DNA of 64,000 nt from Pseudomonas alkylphenolica (GCF_016009175.1 NZ_JADUCM010000013.1:1-64000); one strand, 5' to 3'; positions 1 through 8,813 are shown, counted from the stretch's first letter. Made by a program: numbers and translations. Notes: a model not told the origin generated them from the sequence alone.

Positions 1-60
1 CCCCTCTTTCCGCGGCCCGCGCCCCTGGTGTATACCCCCCCGCCCAAAGCCAGTTGCCCC

Positions 61-130
61 TACCGGAGCGTGGCTCCACATTCATTGTGGGAGCCGGCGA
101 CGCCGGCGATGGGCTGCACAGCAGCCCGTG
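61..130. repeat. REP-like palindromic region
   Basis: Three nested inverted repeats lie close together: GGCTCC (72-77) against GGAGCC (90-95), GCCGGC (93-98) against GCCGGC (102-107), and GGGCTGC (111-117) against GCAGCCC (121-127) with a 3-base loop. The core GTGGGAGCCGGC resembles the REP elements common between Pseudomonas genes. No coding region is convincing between position 1 and 426. Confidence 0.55.
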
Positions 131-293
131 CTACTAGCCATCGTTAGGTCCTACGACCTATCCTACGCGGTCTGTCGACCTCAGTAGCTTGCCCGGGGAA
201 AGCCTGCACTTTAGGCTCGTTCGTTCACTGGATTTTTCAGTGGGCGGATTTGGCGATCCGGCAAGCACTCGTTTTGACGTGGCCATTCTGTTA

Positions 294-371
294 TGGCGGC
301 TGTGCGCGGGAGGGTTTCGACCCTGCCGGGTTTCCGAGTGTTCCGGTTCGCCAACCTGCGTACAGCTGCCA
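294..371 (+). promoter_or_regulatory. Candidate structured leader RNA of the DUF3077 gene
   Basis: Bases 294-308 and 357-371 form a 15-bp outer stem in which every departure from Watson-Crick is a G-U pair, as expected if RNA structure is under selection. Inside it sit a 5-bp hairpin with a UUCG tetraloop (311-324) and a GGUU/AACC hairpin with loop CGCC (345-356). The element ends about 55 bases before the start codon of the next gene. The structure is read directly from sequence; a regulatory role for the gene is inference. Confidence 0.5.
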
Positions 372-426
372 CCCTATGTTTGGCGACAAATGCGTGGCAG
401 CCCCTTTCCTGCACTCGGAGCTGACC

Positions 427-729
427 ATGAAAAAAATCGTCCCCGATCCACCAGAACTCTACCTCGTTCAAACCAGCGAAACCCCTGTCATCAGTTGCCC
501 CGAACACCCGCCCTTGTTCAATGTACGTGCCGGCGTCAGTGCCGAAGACGCACTGGTGCATGCCTTGCTCTACCTCAAATGCGCACGCGCCACTGCTGCT
601 GAGGCGGTGCAACACACCTCACAAGCCGGAAGGGAGTTTGCCTGGTCCACCCAGCACTCACTTGAACTGGCCAGCGGCCTGATCGATGCCTTGCTCGATG
701 GCATCGAGCAACGGATCTACGTGGATTAG
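427..729 (+). CDS. DUF3077 family protein
   Basis: A 100-residue protein with the signature of DUF3077, a small family that is common in multiple copies in Pseudomonas and has no assigned function. The diagnostic stretch is LFNVRAGVSAEDALVHALLYL (residues about 33-53), followed by an alpha-helical C-terminus. There is no signal peptide or membrane segment. The ATG at 427 is preceded by GGAG at 416-419, which decides the start over longer in-frame readings that run through the structured leader. The gene stands alone and its stop lies 10 bases from the convergent LysR gene. Family assignment is by recognition of the motif. Confidence 0.8.
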   Translation: MKKIVPDPPELYLVQTSETPVISCPEHPPLFNVRAGVSAEDALVHALLYLKCARATAAEAVQHTSQAGREFAWSTQHSLELASGLIDALLDGIEQRIYVD

Positions 730-739
730 ACCCGCTGCA

Positions 740-1663
740 TCACACCGCACTGAACCGCTGCGCCAAACCCTGCCGGGCAAACTGTTCGATGATGAAATCA
801 ACGAAGGCCCGCGTTTTGCCCGGCATCAGTTTGTGCTCGGCGTAGTACAACGAAATATTGCCGTCATCCACGTACCAGTCCGGCAGCACCCGCACCAGGC
901 TGCCGGCCTGCAAATAGGGCACGGCGAACGGCAGGCTCACCAAGGCCACCCCCAGGCCCTGCTCTGCCGCTGCACACGCCGCCTCCGAATCGCTCATGGT
1001 CATGCGCACCCGCAAACTCAGCGGGCTTTGCGACTGATCACGGTGGGTCAGCGGCCAGGCACGCACACGCCCGGTCTGGGGCGAACGGATCAAAATCCCG
1101 TCTATTTCCTGCAGGTCTGCCGGCGTGCCGATCAGCGGGTGACGCGCCAAAAACCGCGGTGCGGCCACCAGCACCCGGTGCGCCGGGGTGAGTTTGCGCG
1201 CGACTACCCCTTGCGGCAGCTCGAAACCGCCGCCGATGGCCGCATCGAAGCCCTGACCAATCAGATCGACCTGGCGGTTATCAAAATGCCAATCCGGAAC
1301 GATCGCCGGGTACCGCTGCAGAAACTCGGCCAGTAGCGGCACGATGTACAAGCGCCCGAACACCGTGCCCATACTCACCTTCAAGGTGCCGGCCGGCTGC
1401 CCCTGGGCACTGGCGAGGTTGGCCAATGCATGCTGGATGGTCTGAAAGCTGCCCGCCACCTCATCGAGAAAGCGCTGGCCGGCCTCCGTCAGGGTCAGCC
1501 GGCGGGTGCTACGCTGGAACAGTCTTACGCCCAGGCGTGCCTCCAGGCCGGCGACGTTCTTGCCCACCGCCGCAGGCGTCAGGCTCAGGCGCCGGGCGGC
1601 CTCGGCAAAGCTGCCGACTTCGGCACTGCGCACAAAGCATTCGATACTGCTGAAGGTTTCCAC
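740..1663 (-). CDS. LysR family transcriptional regulator
   Basis: This is a 307-residue LysR-type regulator. The N-terminal winged helix-turn-helix is clear (SFAEAARRLSLTPAAVGKNV, then LEARLGVRLFQRSTRRLTLTEAG). The rest matches a periplasmic-binding-protein-like effector domain, as in regulators of the AaeR/DsdC-like group that control small aromatic or aldehyde metabolism. I take the GTG at 1663 as start because homologues begin close to the ETFSSIECF motif; a TTG five codons upstream is the alternative. The gene is divergent from the SDR gene at 1787, with about 120 bases between them, so it probably controls that gene and itself. The effector is unknown. Confidence 0.88.
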   Translation of the reverse strand: METFSSIECFVRSAEVGSFAEAARRLSLTPAAVGKNVAGLEARLGVRLFQRSTRRLTLTEAGQRFLDEVAGSFQTIQHALANLASAQGQPAGTLKVSMGTVFGRLYIVPLLAEFLQRYPAIVPDWHFDNRQVDLIGQGFDAAIGGGFELPQGVVARKLTPAHRVLVAAPRFLARHPLIGTPADLQEIDGILIRSPQTGRVRAWPLTHRDQSQSPLSLRVRMTMSDSEAACAAAEQGLGVALVSLPFAVPYLQAGSLVRVLPDWYVDDGNISLYYAEHKLMPGKTRAFVDFIIEQFARQGLAQRFSAV

Positions 1664-1786
1664 AGGTCCGATTCCCAACTGATGGTTTACACAGACTATA
1701 GCGATTACCGGCTACTCAGAGGGTAATCGGCCATCGATACTGAGCCTCATCCAGGGCATTCAGCCTTGATCTTTCGGGAGCACATC

Positions 1787-2536
1787 ATGTCGACTCAAAC
1801 CCGCCTCACCGGCAAAGTAGCCTTGGTCCAGGGTGGATCACGCGGTATCGGCGCCGCCATCGTCAAACGCCTGGCCGCTGAAGGCGCGCAGGTCGCGTTC
1901 ACCTATGCCAACGCCACCGAGCAGGCCCAGGCGCTGCAGAACAGCATCGTCGAAAGCGGCGGCAAAGCCCTGGCGATCAAGGCCGACAGCGCCGATGCCA
2001 AGGCGGTACAAGGCGCCGTGCAACGCACCGTCGAGGCCTTCGGAGGCCTGGACATTCTGGTCAACAACGCCGGAGTTCTGGCCGTCGCGCCGTTGCTTGA
2101 GTTCGACCTCGACGACTTCGACCGTACCCTGGCCGTTAACGTGCGTTCGGTGTTCGTCGCAAGCCAGGCGGCCGCCCGGCACATGGGCCAAGGTGGGCGC
2201 ATCATCAACATCGGCAGCACCAACGCCGAGCGCATGCCCTTCGCCGGTGGCGGCCCGTATGCCATGAGCAAGTCGGCACTGGTGGGCCTGACCCGCGGCC
2301 TGGCGCGGGACCTCGGCCCCCTGGGTATCACCATCAATAATGTGCAGCCGGGCCCGGTGGACACCGAAATGAACCCGGCCAAGGGTGATTTCGCCGAAAG
2401 CCTGATGGGCTACATGGCGGTAGGACGCTATGGCGAAGTGGAAGAAATCGCCGGCTTTGTCGCCTACCTGGCCAGCCCGGAAGCCGCCTATATAACCGGC
2501 GCCAGCCTGACCATCGACGGTGGCTTCGCGGCCTGA
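1787..2536 (+). CDS. SDR family oxidoreductase (FabG-like)
   Basis: A 249-residue classical short-chain dehydrogenase/reductase. The Rossmann glycine motif reads GGSRGIG in place of TGxxxGIG, so the usual Thr is replaced by Gly. NNAG follows near residue 92, and the catalytic Ser, Tyr and Lys are seen in INIGSTN and YAMSK. The C-terminal ITGASLTIDGG segment is typical of 3-oxoacyl-ACP-reductase-like members that act as tetramers. The ATG at 1787 has GGGAG at 1776-1780. It is divergent from a LysR gene, the usual layout for a regulated detoxification or catabolic reductase. The substrate cannot be told from sequence. Confidence 0.88.
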   Translation: MSTQTRLTGKVALVQGGSRGIGAAIVKRLAAEGAQVAFTYANATEQAQALQNSIVESGGKALAIKADSADAKAVQGAVQRTVEAFGGLDILVNNAGVLAVAPLLEFDLDDFDRTLAVNVRSVFVASQAAARHMGQGGRIINIGSTNAERMPFAGGGPYAMSKSALVGLTRGLARDLGPLGITINNVQPGPVDTEMNPAKGDFAESLMGYMAVGRYGEVEEIAGFVAYLASPEAAYITGASLTIDGGFAA

Positions 2537-2541
2537 GGCCC

Positions 2542-3429
2542 TCAGCCTCCGTCCCGGCTGGCCAGGTGCTGTTCGATCATGCGAACAAACGCCTTGGCCG
2601 CCGGCGTCGGGCTCTTCGACCAGATGACGTAGAGGTGCCGCCGCGGCGCATCACGCAGGGTCGCCGTGGCCACCGCGCTGAAGCTGCTGGCAATGCGCGC
2701 GGGTACCAGCCCCACTGCCAGCGCGCGCTGGACGAATTTTTCCACCAGGCGGATGTTGCTTACCTCGAACTGTACGCGGTGGTGTACTCCGGCAGCAGCA
2801 AAGGCTTCATCGGTTTGGCGACGGGCGCCAGTGCCGGCGGGAAAGTCCACCAACGGCTGGCCCTCCAGGTGCGCCAGTGTCAACGCGTCAACCCGGGTCA
2901 GCGGGTGGTCGGGCGGCAATACCGCCACCAGCTCTTCTTCGGCGAGCAGGCGGTAATCGACGCCTGCCAGTTGTTCCCCCGGCCACACACCAATAAAGCC
3001 CACGTCCAGCCGTCGCTCACGCACGTCGGCGATCAGCAGCTCGCTTTTGGCCATCGTCCAGCGAATGTCCACCTGCGGGTGCTGGTGATGAAACCCAGCC
3101 AAAAGATCAACCAGATCCAGTTCGGTCAGCGAAGTAATCTCACCGATGGACAATTGACCACGCACCACGCCACACGCAGCGGCTACGTCGTCGGCAATAC
3201 GCCGGGTGGCTTCCAGCGCCGGCACGGCACTCTGTACGAAAGCTTCCCCTGCAGGCGTCAGGCGTACCCGTCGCGAGCTACGCTCGAACAGGCTGGCACC
3301 GAGCGTCTCTTCCAGCTTGGCAATCTGGTGACTCAACGCCGACTGCACCACATGGCAGCGCTCGGCAGCCCGGGTAAAACTGCCGGCTTCTGCCACGGCC
3401 AGAGCGTATTCGATCTGTTTGAGGTTCAT
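2542..3429 (-). CDS. LysR family transcriptional regulator
   Basis: A 295-residue LysR-type regulator. The DNA-binding domain reads MNLKQIEYALAVAEAGSF, then CHVVQSALSHQIAKLEETLG and LFERSSRRVRLTPAG. The C-terminal two-lobed effector domain is of normal length. I start it at the ATG at 3429 because the open frame upstream begins only with a TTG six codons earlier and homologues begin with MNLKQ. It is transcribed away from the MFS gene at 3535, which suggests that it controls that exporter. The effector is unknown. Confidence 0.88.
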   Translation of the reverse strand: MNLKQIEYALAVAEAGSFTRAAERCHVVQSALSHQIAKLEETLGASLFERSSRRVRLTPAGEAFVQSAVPALEATRRIADDVAAACGVVRGQLSIGEITSLTELDLVDLLAGFHHQHPQVDIRWTMAKSELLIADVRERRLDVGFIGVWPGEQLAGVDYRLLAEEELVAVLPPDHPLTRVDALTLAHLEGQPLVDFPAGTGARRQTDEAFAAAGVHHRVQFEVSNIRLVEKFVQRALAVGLVPARIASSFSAVATATLRDAPRRHLYVIWSKSPTPAAKAFVRMIEQHLASRDGG

Positions 3430-3534
3430 GGATTGATCTATTTTCAAGATGGATAAAATGAAAACGATACATTGGCGTCATACTAGCGCATTTCCGATAC
3501 TGCTACTTTCAACTGCCCCTGATCGAGACGGCCC

Positions 3535-4728
3535 ATGACCTCCTCCACTTCACCCTTAAGCCGCGGCCTGATCCTGCTGATGGCCACTGCCACGGGTCTG
3601 GCCGTGGCCAGCAACTATTACGCCCAGCCGCTGCTGCACAGCATCGCTGAACATTTCGGCCTGAACACTGCCAGCGCCGGGGCCATCGTGATTGCCGCGC
3701 AGCTCAGCTATGGCGCCGGCCTGTTGCTGCTGGCACCACTGGGTGACCTGTTCGAGCAACGCCGGTTGATCGTCAGCATGATCGGCATCAGCACCCTGGG
3801 CCTGTTGATAAGTGCCTTTTCACCCAGCCTGCATTGGTTGTTGCTGGGCACTACCCTGACCGGGCTGTTCTCGGTGGTGGCGCAGATTCTGGTGCCCATG
3901 GCCGCCGGCCTGAGCGACCCGGGCCAGCGCGGGCGGGTAGTCGGCACACTGATGAGCGGGCTGCTGCTGGGTATCCTGCTGGCGCGCACTGCAGCCGGTT
4001 TCATGGCCGAGCTGGGCGGCTGGCGCAGCATTTACCTGCTGGCGGCCGCACTGATGGCGGTGTGTGCCATTGCCCTGGCACGCGCCCTGCCAGAGCGTCA
4101 TCAACATGCCGGGCTGCGTTATCCGGCGTTGATCGGCTCGGTGTTTCGCCTGTTCGTGGATGAGCCGGTATTGCGCCTGCGCTCACTGCTCGGCTTGCTG
4201 TCATTCTGTTTGTTCGCCTTGTTCTGGACACCGCTGGCATTCCTTCTGGCCGCTGAGCCCTACCAGTACTCAGACGCGATCATCGGCCTGTTCGGCCTGG
4301 CGGGTGCCGCGGGCGCGCTGTCGGCCAACTGGGCCGGTCGCCTGGCCGATCGCGGCAGGAGCGCCATGGGCACCACCGTCGGGTTGCTGGCGCTGCTGTT
4401 GTCGTGGGTACCACTGGGCTTTGCGCAGTCGTCGCTGGTGGCACTGTTGATTGGCGTGCTGCTGCTGGACCTGGCCGTACAGCTGGTGCATGTGAGCAAC
4501 CAGAACGCGGTGATCGCCCTGCGCCCGGAAGCACGCAATCGTCTGAACGCCGGCTACATCACCTGCTACTTCATCGGTGGCGCGCTGGGATCACTGCTCG
4601 GCACCCAGTTGTTTCAAACGTATGGTTGGCACGGCATCGTCATCGCCGGCTTTGCAATCGGCAGCCTGGCGCTGCTGGTCTGGGGACTGGCCGAGCGCCA
4701 GCGCAGCGTACGTGCGCGTACGGCCTGA
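3535..4728 (+). CDS. MFS transporter
   Basis: A 397-residue major facilitator superfamily protein with about twelve hydrophobic segments. The N-terminal motif GLAVASNYYAQPLLHSIAEHFG and the loop GDLFEQRRLI are typical of the YgaY-like group of predicted drug or sugar-efflux carriers. It sits alone, divergent from the LysR regulator at 2542-3429, and probably works as an exporter in the inner membrane under that regulator. The start at 3535 gives the normal short cytoplasmic N-terminus. The substrate is not predictable. Confidence 0.88.
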   Translation: MTSSTSPLSRGLILLMATATGLAVASNYYAQPLLHSIAEHFGLNTASAGAIVIAAQLSYGAGLLLLAPLGDLFEQRRLIVSMIGISTLGLLISAFSPSLHWLLLGTTLTGLFSVVAQILVPMAAGLSDPGQRGRVVGTLMSGLLLGILLARTAAGFMAELGGWRSIYLLAAALMAVCAIALARALPERHQHAGLRYPALIGSVFRLFVDEPVLRLRSLLGLLSFCLFALFWTPLAFLLAAEPYQYSDAIIGLFGLAGAAGALSANWAGRLADRGRSAMGTTVGLLALLLSWVPLGFAQSSLVALLIGVLLLDLAVQLVHVSNQNAVIALRPEARNRLNAGYITCYFIGGALGSLLGTQLFQTYGWHGIVIAGFAIGSLALLVWGLAERQRSVRARTA

Positions 4729-4813
4729 CCCTCCGTCGCCCGACAATTGACTTGTAACGGTACCTGGCCTTCAGTTGCGGATGGACAACGCCCCTTTCAA
4801 CCTGGATGACGCT

Positions 4814-5194
4814 ATGACAAGACTCAAGGTTCAGTCCGGTGATTTCTTGCAAGGTGAAGCCGAGTATCGCAACGGATCGCTTATCCTCAAGACCGCCCGA
4901 AGCCCCTCCCCTGGGGAAAAAATCGCACTCTCGCGCATCAGTGAACTGATCGTCGCCAACCAGGAATCCTATCGCAGCCTTGGCAGCACTTTGGGCTGGG
5001 GTGTGGCCGGTGCTCTGGTGGCCGGGCCGGTCGGCCTGATCGCCGGGTTGTGGCTTGGCGGCAAAGAGGAAGAAATCACCTTCCTGGCCACCTTCGAAGA
5101 CGGCCGCAAGCTGATGGCAATCACCGACAGCAAAACCTGGACCAGGCTCAACGGCCAGTGGCGCCGCCATGCACTGCCTGCCGCCAATCGCTGA
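4814..5194 (+). CDS. Small hypothetical protein with a glycine-rich hydrophobic segment
   Basis: A 126-residue protein that I do not recognise as a named family. Residues about 57-80 form a hydrophobic, glycine-rich stretch (LGWGVAGALVAGPVGLIAGLWL) flanked by polar segments, so it may be a membrane-associated protein with a glycine-zipper-like hairpin. The flanking parts look like a split small beta domain (GEAEYRNGSLILKT before, ITFLATFEDGRKLMAITD after). I chose ATG 4814, which follows GGATG; ATG 4781 in the same frame is possible. It stands alone between the MFS and TonB receptor genes. Confidence 0.65.
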   Translation: MTRLKVQSGDFLQGEAEYRNGSLILKTARSPSPGEKIALSRISELIVANQESYRSLGSTLGWGVAGALVAGPVGLIAGLWLGGKEEEITFLATFEDGRKLMAITDSKTWTRLNGQWRRHALPAANR

Positions 5195-5403
5195 GCCGGC
5201 ACGGCGCTGATTCGCTTCATGCTTTGAATCCATGCAGGTAGTTACAGGGGCACCGTGAACCGGCCGCCCCTGCTACTATGCGCGCCCTCTTGCCTGGCGC
5301 AACGCCGGCAAGCTTCCGCCCTCCGCACTTTACTGGACGACCGCCCCGGACCAGCGCCCCATCGCTGACGGTGTGTCTGCTGCATGCTTTCAAGGAGCTT
5401 TGC

Positions 5404-7533
5404 ATGACCCTGCCCCGCCCGCGCCTCCCCTTGAGCCTGCTTGGCTTGAGCCTGGCCTTGCCCGCCCCGCACAGCCTTGCCGAGAACAGTATCACCCTGG
5501 CGCCGGTCAACGTATCGCAGGTCTACACCGAGGGCTATCAGGTACAGGACACGTCTGTGGCAGGGTTTGCGCCTGCCCCCTTGCTCGACACACCCGCATC
5601 GGTGGCGGTGTTCAGCAATCAACTGCTGACCGACCGGCAAGTGCGCAAACTTAGCGAAGTGTTGCAAAGCGATGCCTCGGTAGGCGAAAGCTACGCCCCC
5701 ATCGGCTATTACGAAAACTTCAACGTGCGCGGCTTTGAACTCAATGCCGCCAGCAGTTACAAGATCAACGGCCAGACCATTGCCGGCGAGCAGAACGTTG
5801 CGCTGGAGAACAAGCAGCAAGTTGAACTGCTCAAGGGCCTGTCCGGGTTGCAGAGCGGCGTTGCCGAACCCGGCGGGTTGATCAACTACGTGACCAAGCG
5901 CCCGGAGGAAGTCCGTTCGGTTACGGTTTCGAGCAATGAACAAGGCGAGCGTTACATCGCCACCGACCTCGGCGGCTGGTTCGGCAGCGAACGCCAGTTC
6001 GGCCTGCGCGCCAACCTTGCGCACGAAGACATCCGCTCTTACGTCGACCACGCCGACGGCAAGCGCGACTTCGCCGCCCTGGCCTTCGACTGGCAGATCA
6101 ACCCGGACGCGGTGCTGCAACTGGATGCCGAATACCAGCAACGCGAGCAGCGCTCGGTACCGGGCTATCAATTGCTCGGTGGCAACAGCCTGCCCCACGG
6201 CATAGACCCGCATGACCGCCTGGCTTACCAGCCGTGGGCAAAGCCTGTGACCATCGACTCGCTGAACCTCGGCGGGCGCTTCGAATACCGCTTCGACGAC
6301 ACCTGGACCGGCACGCTCAGTGCGTCGCGCAGCAAAGTGATCATCGACGATTACAGCGCCTTCGCCTGGGGCTCAAGCGAAGGCGCCTACTTCAGCCAGG
6401 CGGGTGACTACGACATCTATGACTACCGCAGCCCCGACGACACCCGCCGTACCGACGAAGCACAGGCGGCGCTCAATGGCCATTTCGATGCCCTGGGCCT
6501 GGGTCATGAACTGACCCTGGGCACCAGTGCGCAGCGTCGCACGCTGGATCAACGCCCTTACTTCAATGAATGGATTGGCAGCGGCAACATCTACCAGCCA
6601 GCACCGGGCCTGGAGCCTTCCGACAAAAGCGTCGGCCACAGCACCCGCCGCCTGGACAGCCGTCAGTACGGCGTATTCGCCAGCGACCGCATCAGTTTCA
6701 ACGAACACTGGCAGACCGTGCTCGGCGCACGCCTGGTACGCCTGGACGAAAAGACCTTCGATGAACAGGGCACACCCGGCCGCCATACCCGCGATTATCA
6801 ACTGCTGCCCAACGCCGCCTTGATCTACAAACCGCGCACGGATATTTCCCTGTACACCAGCTACAGCAAGGGTATTTCCTCGGGCGGTACGGCGCCCTGG
6901 TTCACCGGCAATGCTGCCGAGATCCTGGCGCCGACGCTCTCCCATCAACTGGAAGTCGGGATCAAGCGTGACTGGCAGCGTCTGAGCCTGAGCGCGGCGC
7001 TGTTTCAATTGCGCCAGGCCTATCAGTATTCGCAACCAGACGGTGTTGGCGGCTTTACCTACGTGCAGCAAGGCCAGCAGAAAAACATCGGCCTGGAACT
7101 GGGCGCCAGCGGCTGGCTTACCGAGCGCCTGCAGGTCAATGCTAGCGCGGCGGCCATACGCGCGCGGGTGAAACACAGTGGTACGGCCGACTATGAAGAT
7201 CATCAGGCGATCAACGTGCCGAATTTTCGCGCGGCCATCCAGGCCGACTACAGCCTGCCGATAAATGGCCTGGCCCTGCTCGGCGGCGCACGCTACAGCG
7301 CGAGCAAATACGCCAATCAGGCCGGCACGGTGGAGGTGGGCAGCTATGCCGTGTTTGACCTGGGCAGCCGCTACAGCACAACCATCGGCGGCTACGACAC
7401 AACGCTGCGGCTGATGGTGGATAACGTCTTCGACAAACGCTACTGGCGTGATGCCGGGGAATACCTGGGCGATGCGTATCTGTTCCAGGGTGCCCCGAGG
7501 ACAGCGCGGGTATCGGCATCGCTAAATTTCTAA
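5404..7533 (+). CDS. TonB-dependent siderophore receptor
   Basis: A 709-residue outer-membrane receptor. A signal peptide occupies about residues 1-26. An N-terminal plug domain follows (TPASVAVFSNQLLTDRQVRKLSEVL, then NFNVRGFEL and PGGLINYVTKRP), and then a 22-strand-type beta barrel ending in the terminal aromatic residue of SASLNF. The order matches the TonB-dependent siderophore receptor family that imports ferric siderophores with ExbBD-TonB energy. There is no N-terminal signalling extension for an ECF sigma pair. ATG 5404 has AAGGAG at 5391-5396. I see no good Fur box in the 200 bases upstream, and no synthesis genes are nearby, so the ligand is unknown. Confidence 0.9.
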   Translation: MTLPRPRLPLSLLGLSLALPAPHSLAENSITLAPVNVSQVYTEGYQVQDTSVAGFAPAPLLDTPASVAVFSNQLLTDRQVRKLSEVLQSDASVGESYAPIGYYENFNVRGFELNAASSYKINGQTIAGEQNVALENKQQVELLKGLSGLQSGVAEPGGLINYVTKRPEEVRSVTVSSNEQGERYIATDLGGWFGSERQFGLRANLAHEDIRSYVDHADGKRDFAALAFDWQINPDAVLQLDAEYQQREQRSVPGYQLLGGNSLPHGIDPHDRLAYQPWAKPVTIDSLNLGGRFEYRFDDTWTGTLSASRSKVIIDDYSAFAWGSSEGAYFSQAGDYDIYDYRSPDDTRRTDEAQAALNGHFDALGLGHELTLGTSAQRRTLDQRPYFNEWIGSGNIYQPAPGLEPSDKSVGHSTRRLDSRQYGVFASDRISFNEHWQTVLGARLVRLDEKTFDEQGTPGRHTRDYQLLPNAALIYKPRTDISLYTSYSKGISSGGTAPWFTGNAAEILAPTLSHQLEVGIKRDWQRLSLSAALFQLRQAYQYSQPDGVGGFTYVQQGQQKNIGLELGASGWLTERLQVNASAAAIRARVKHSGTADYEDHQAINVPNFRAAIQADYSLPINGLALLGGARYSASKYANQAGTVEVGSYAVFDLGSRYSTTIGGYDTTLRLMVDNVFDKRYWRDAGEYLGDAYLFQGAPRTARVSASLNF

Positions 7534-7559
7534 GCCCGTTTTCCGGCTCCTGCTGTCCT

Positions 7560-7621
7560 GTAGGAGCCGGCTTGCTGGCGATAATCCCCGCCGCCTGAAT
7601 CGCTGGCAAGCCAGCTCCTAC
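7560..7621. repeat. Paired REP element (BIME-like)
   Basis: GTAGGAGCCGGCTTGCTGGCGAT (7560-7582) is mirrored as an imperfect inverted copy at 7599-7621, separated by 16 bases. This is the head-to-head REP arrangement common downstream of Pseudomonas genes. It lies between the TonB receptor gene and the tRNA terminator. Confidence 0.75.
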
Positions 7622-7657
7622 GGGCTGCGCGTGCCAACGCAAAAACCAGCCCAAAAC

Positions 7658-7692
7658 AAAAAGCCCCTGATCTTCGCAGATCAGGGGCTTTT
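7658..7692 (-). terminator. Rho-independent terminator of tRNA-Ser
   Basis: AGCCCCTGATCT (7662-7673) pairs perfectly with AGATCAGGGGCT (7678-7689) around a 4-base loop. A-run and T-run flanks give a U tract on the minus strand. It lies 8 bases beyond the 3' end of the tRNA gene. Confidence 0.9.
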
Positions 7693-7699
7693 CTAAATG

Positions 7700-7789
7700 T
7701 GGCGGTGAAGAAGGGATTCGAACCCTTGATACAGTTTCCTGTATACACACTTTCCAGGCGTGCTCCTTCAGCCACTCGGACACTTCACC
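7700..7789 (-). tRNA. tRNA-Ser (anticodon GGA)
   Basis: On the minus strand a 90-base class II tRNA is complete: the acceptor stem GGTGAAG pairs with CTTCACC, followed by the discriminator G and an encoded CCA. The anticodon loop reads CCTGGAAAG with anticodon GGA, which decodes UCC/UCU serine codons. A long variable arm and the GGTTCGAATCC T-arm are present. It is a single gene with its own terminator. Confidence 0.97.
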
Positions 7790-7994
7790 GTTTCTCTTCA
7801 AGCTGTTCAGCCTGTCGAGGCGCGCTAATGTAGTCGAAACAGGTTCTGATGGCAAAGGTTTTTTTCAGAATTTTCATGCGCTTAAGCCAATCCGCCAAAA
7901 AGCCCCGGGCTACAGGGCATAGCCGCCAATCTCTGGAGTGCTTCGGCAGCCGGTAATCACCCACCCCCACATTGCACGGCAAAGCGGCCAAGGG

Positions 7995-8010
7995 CTGACT
8001 GATCAGTCAG
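7995..8010. promoter_or_regulatory. 16-bp perfect palindrome, candidate TetR-type operator
   Basis: CTGACTGATCAGTCAG is a perfect palindrome 68 bases before the crotonase start codon and about 205 bases from the tRNA gene. Its size and symmetry suit a dimeric helix-turn-helix regulator such as a TetR-family protein; no regulator gene is adjacent, so this is inference. Confidence 0.45.
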
Positions 8011-8078
8011 TCACAGCGCTTTACCTCGCTGGCCGGGCTGAGTAACGTCTGCTGCACTCCCCTTTTAGGAACCCTGTC

Positions 8079-8768
8079 ATGAGTGAGCTGATTTCCTACC
8101 ACCTTGAAGACGGCATCGCGACCCTGACCCTGAACAACGGCAAGGTCAACGCCATCTCCCCAGACGTGATTGCGGCCTTCAATGCCGCGCTCGATCAAGC
8201 GGTGCAGGACCGTGCGGTGGTGATCATCACCGGCCAGCCGGGCATCCTTTCCGGTGGCTATGACCTTAAAGTGATGACCGCAGGCCCGAAAGAAGCCGTC
8301 AGCCTGGTCACCGCCGGCTCGACCCTGGCCCGGCGCATGCTCTCGCACCCCTTCCCGATCATTGTCGCCTGCCCGGGCCATGCCGTGGCCAAAGGTGCAT
8401 TCCTGCTGCTGTCGGCCGACTACCGCATCGGTGTCGAAGGGCCGTTCAGCATCGGCCTGAACGAAGTGCAGATCGGCATGACCATGCACCACGCCGGTAT
8501 CGAACTGGCCCGTGACCGTCTGCGTCGCTCGGCCTTCCACCGTTCGGTGATCAACGCCGAGATGTTCGACCCGGTCAGCGCCGTAGACGCCGGTTTCCTC
8601 GACAAGGTCGTGCCGCTCGAGCAATTGCAGGAAGCCGCCCTGAGTGCCGCCCGGCAGTTGAAGAAGATCAACATGAACGCGCACAAGCACACCAAACTCA
8701 AGGTGCGCAAAGCCCTGCTCGAGACCCTCGACGACGCGATCATTCGCGACCAGGAACACCTGGGCTGA
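8079..8768 (+). CDS. Crotonase/enoyl-CoA hydratase family protein
   Basis: A 229-residue member of the crotonase superfamily. The N-terminus ISYHLEDGIATLTLNNGKVNAI and the oxyanion-hole segments ILSGGYDLKVM and GHAVAKGAFLLLSADYRIG are typical. The second active-site position carries the NEVQIGMTM segment, without an obvious pair of hydratase glutamates, so a hydratase or isomerase role on acyl-CoA is likely but not certain. It is shorter than the usual 255-260 residues. ATG 8079 has AGGA at 8067-8070. It is a single-gene unit with a palindromic site upstream and a hairpin terminator downstream. Confidence 0.85.
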   Translation: MSELISYHLEDGIATLTLNNGKVNAISPDVIAAFNAALDQAVQDRAVVIITGQPGILSGGYDLKVMTAGPKEAVSLVTAGSTLARRMLSHPFPIIVACPGHAVAKGAFLLLSADYRIGVEGPFSIGLNEVQIGMTMHHAGIELARDRLRRSAFHRSVINAEMFDPVSAVDAGFLDKVVPLEQLQEAALSAARQLKKINMNAHKHTKLKVRKALLETLDDAIIRDQEHLG

Positions 8769-8780
8769 CCCCTACCAAGG

Positions 8781-8813
8781 CCTGATTGCGATTATTTACG
8801 CAATCAGGCTGTT
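8781..8813 (+). terminator. Hairpin terminator after the crotonase gene
   Basis: CCTGATTGCG (8781-8790) pairs perfectly with CGCAATCAGG (8799-8808) around an 8-base loop. The U tract after it is weak (CTGTT). Confidence 0.65.

Noticed and set aside
7785-7991. A 68-codon minus-strand frame between the tRNA and crotonase genes
   Set aside because: It has no good ribosome-binding site, reaches into the 5' end of the tRNA gene and shows no protein-like pattern.
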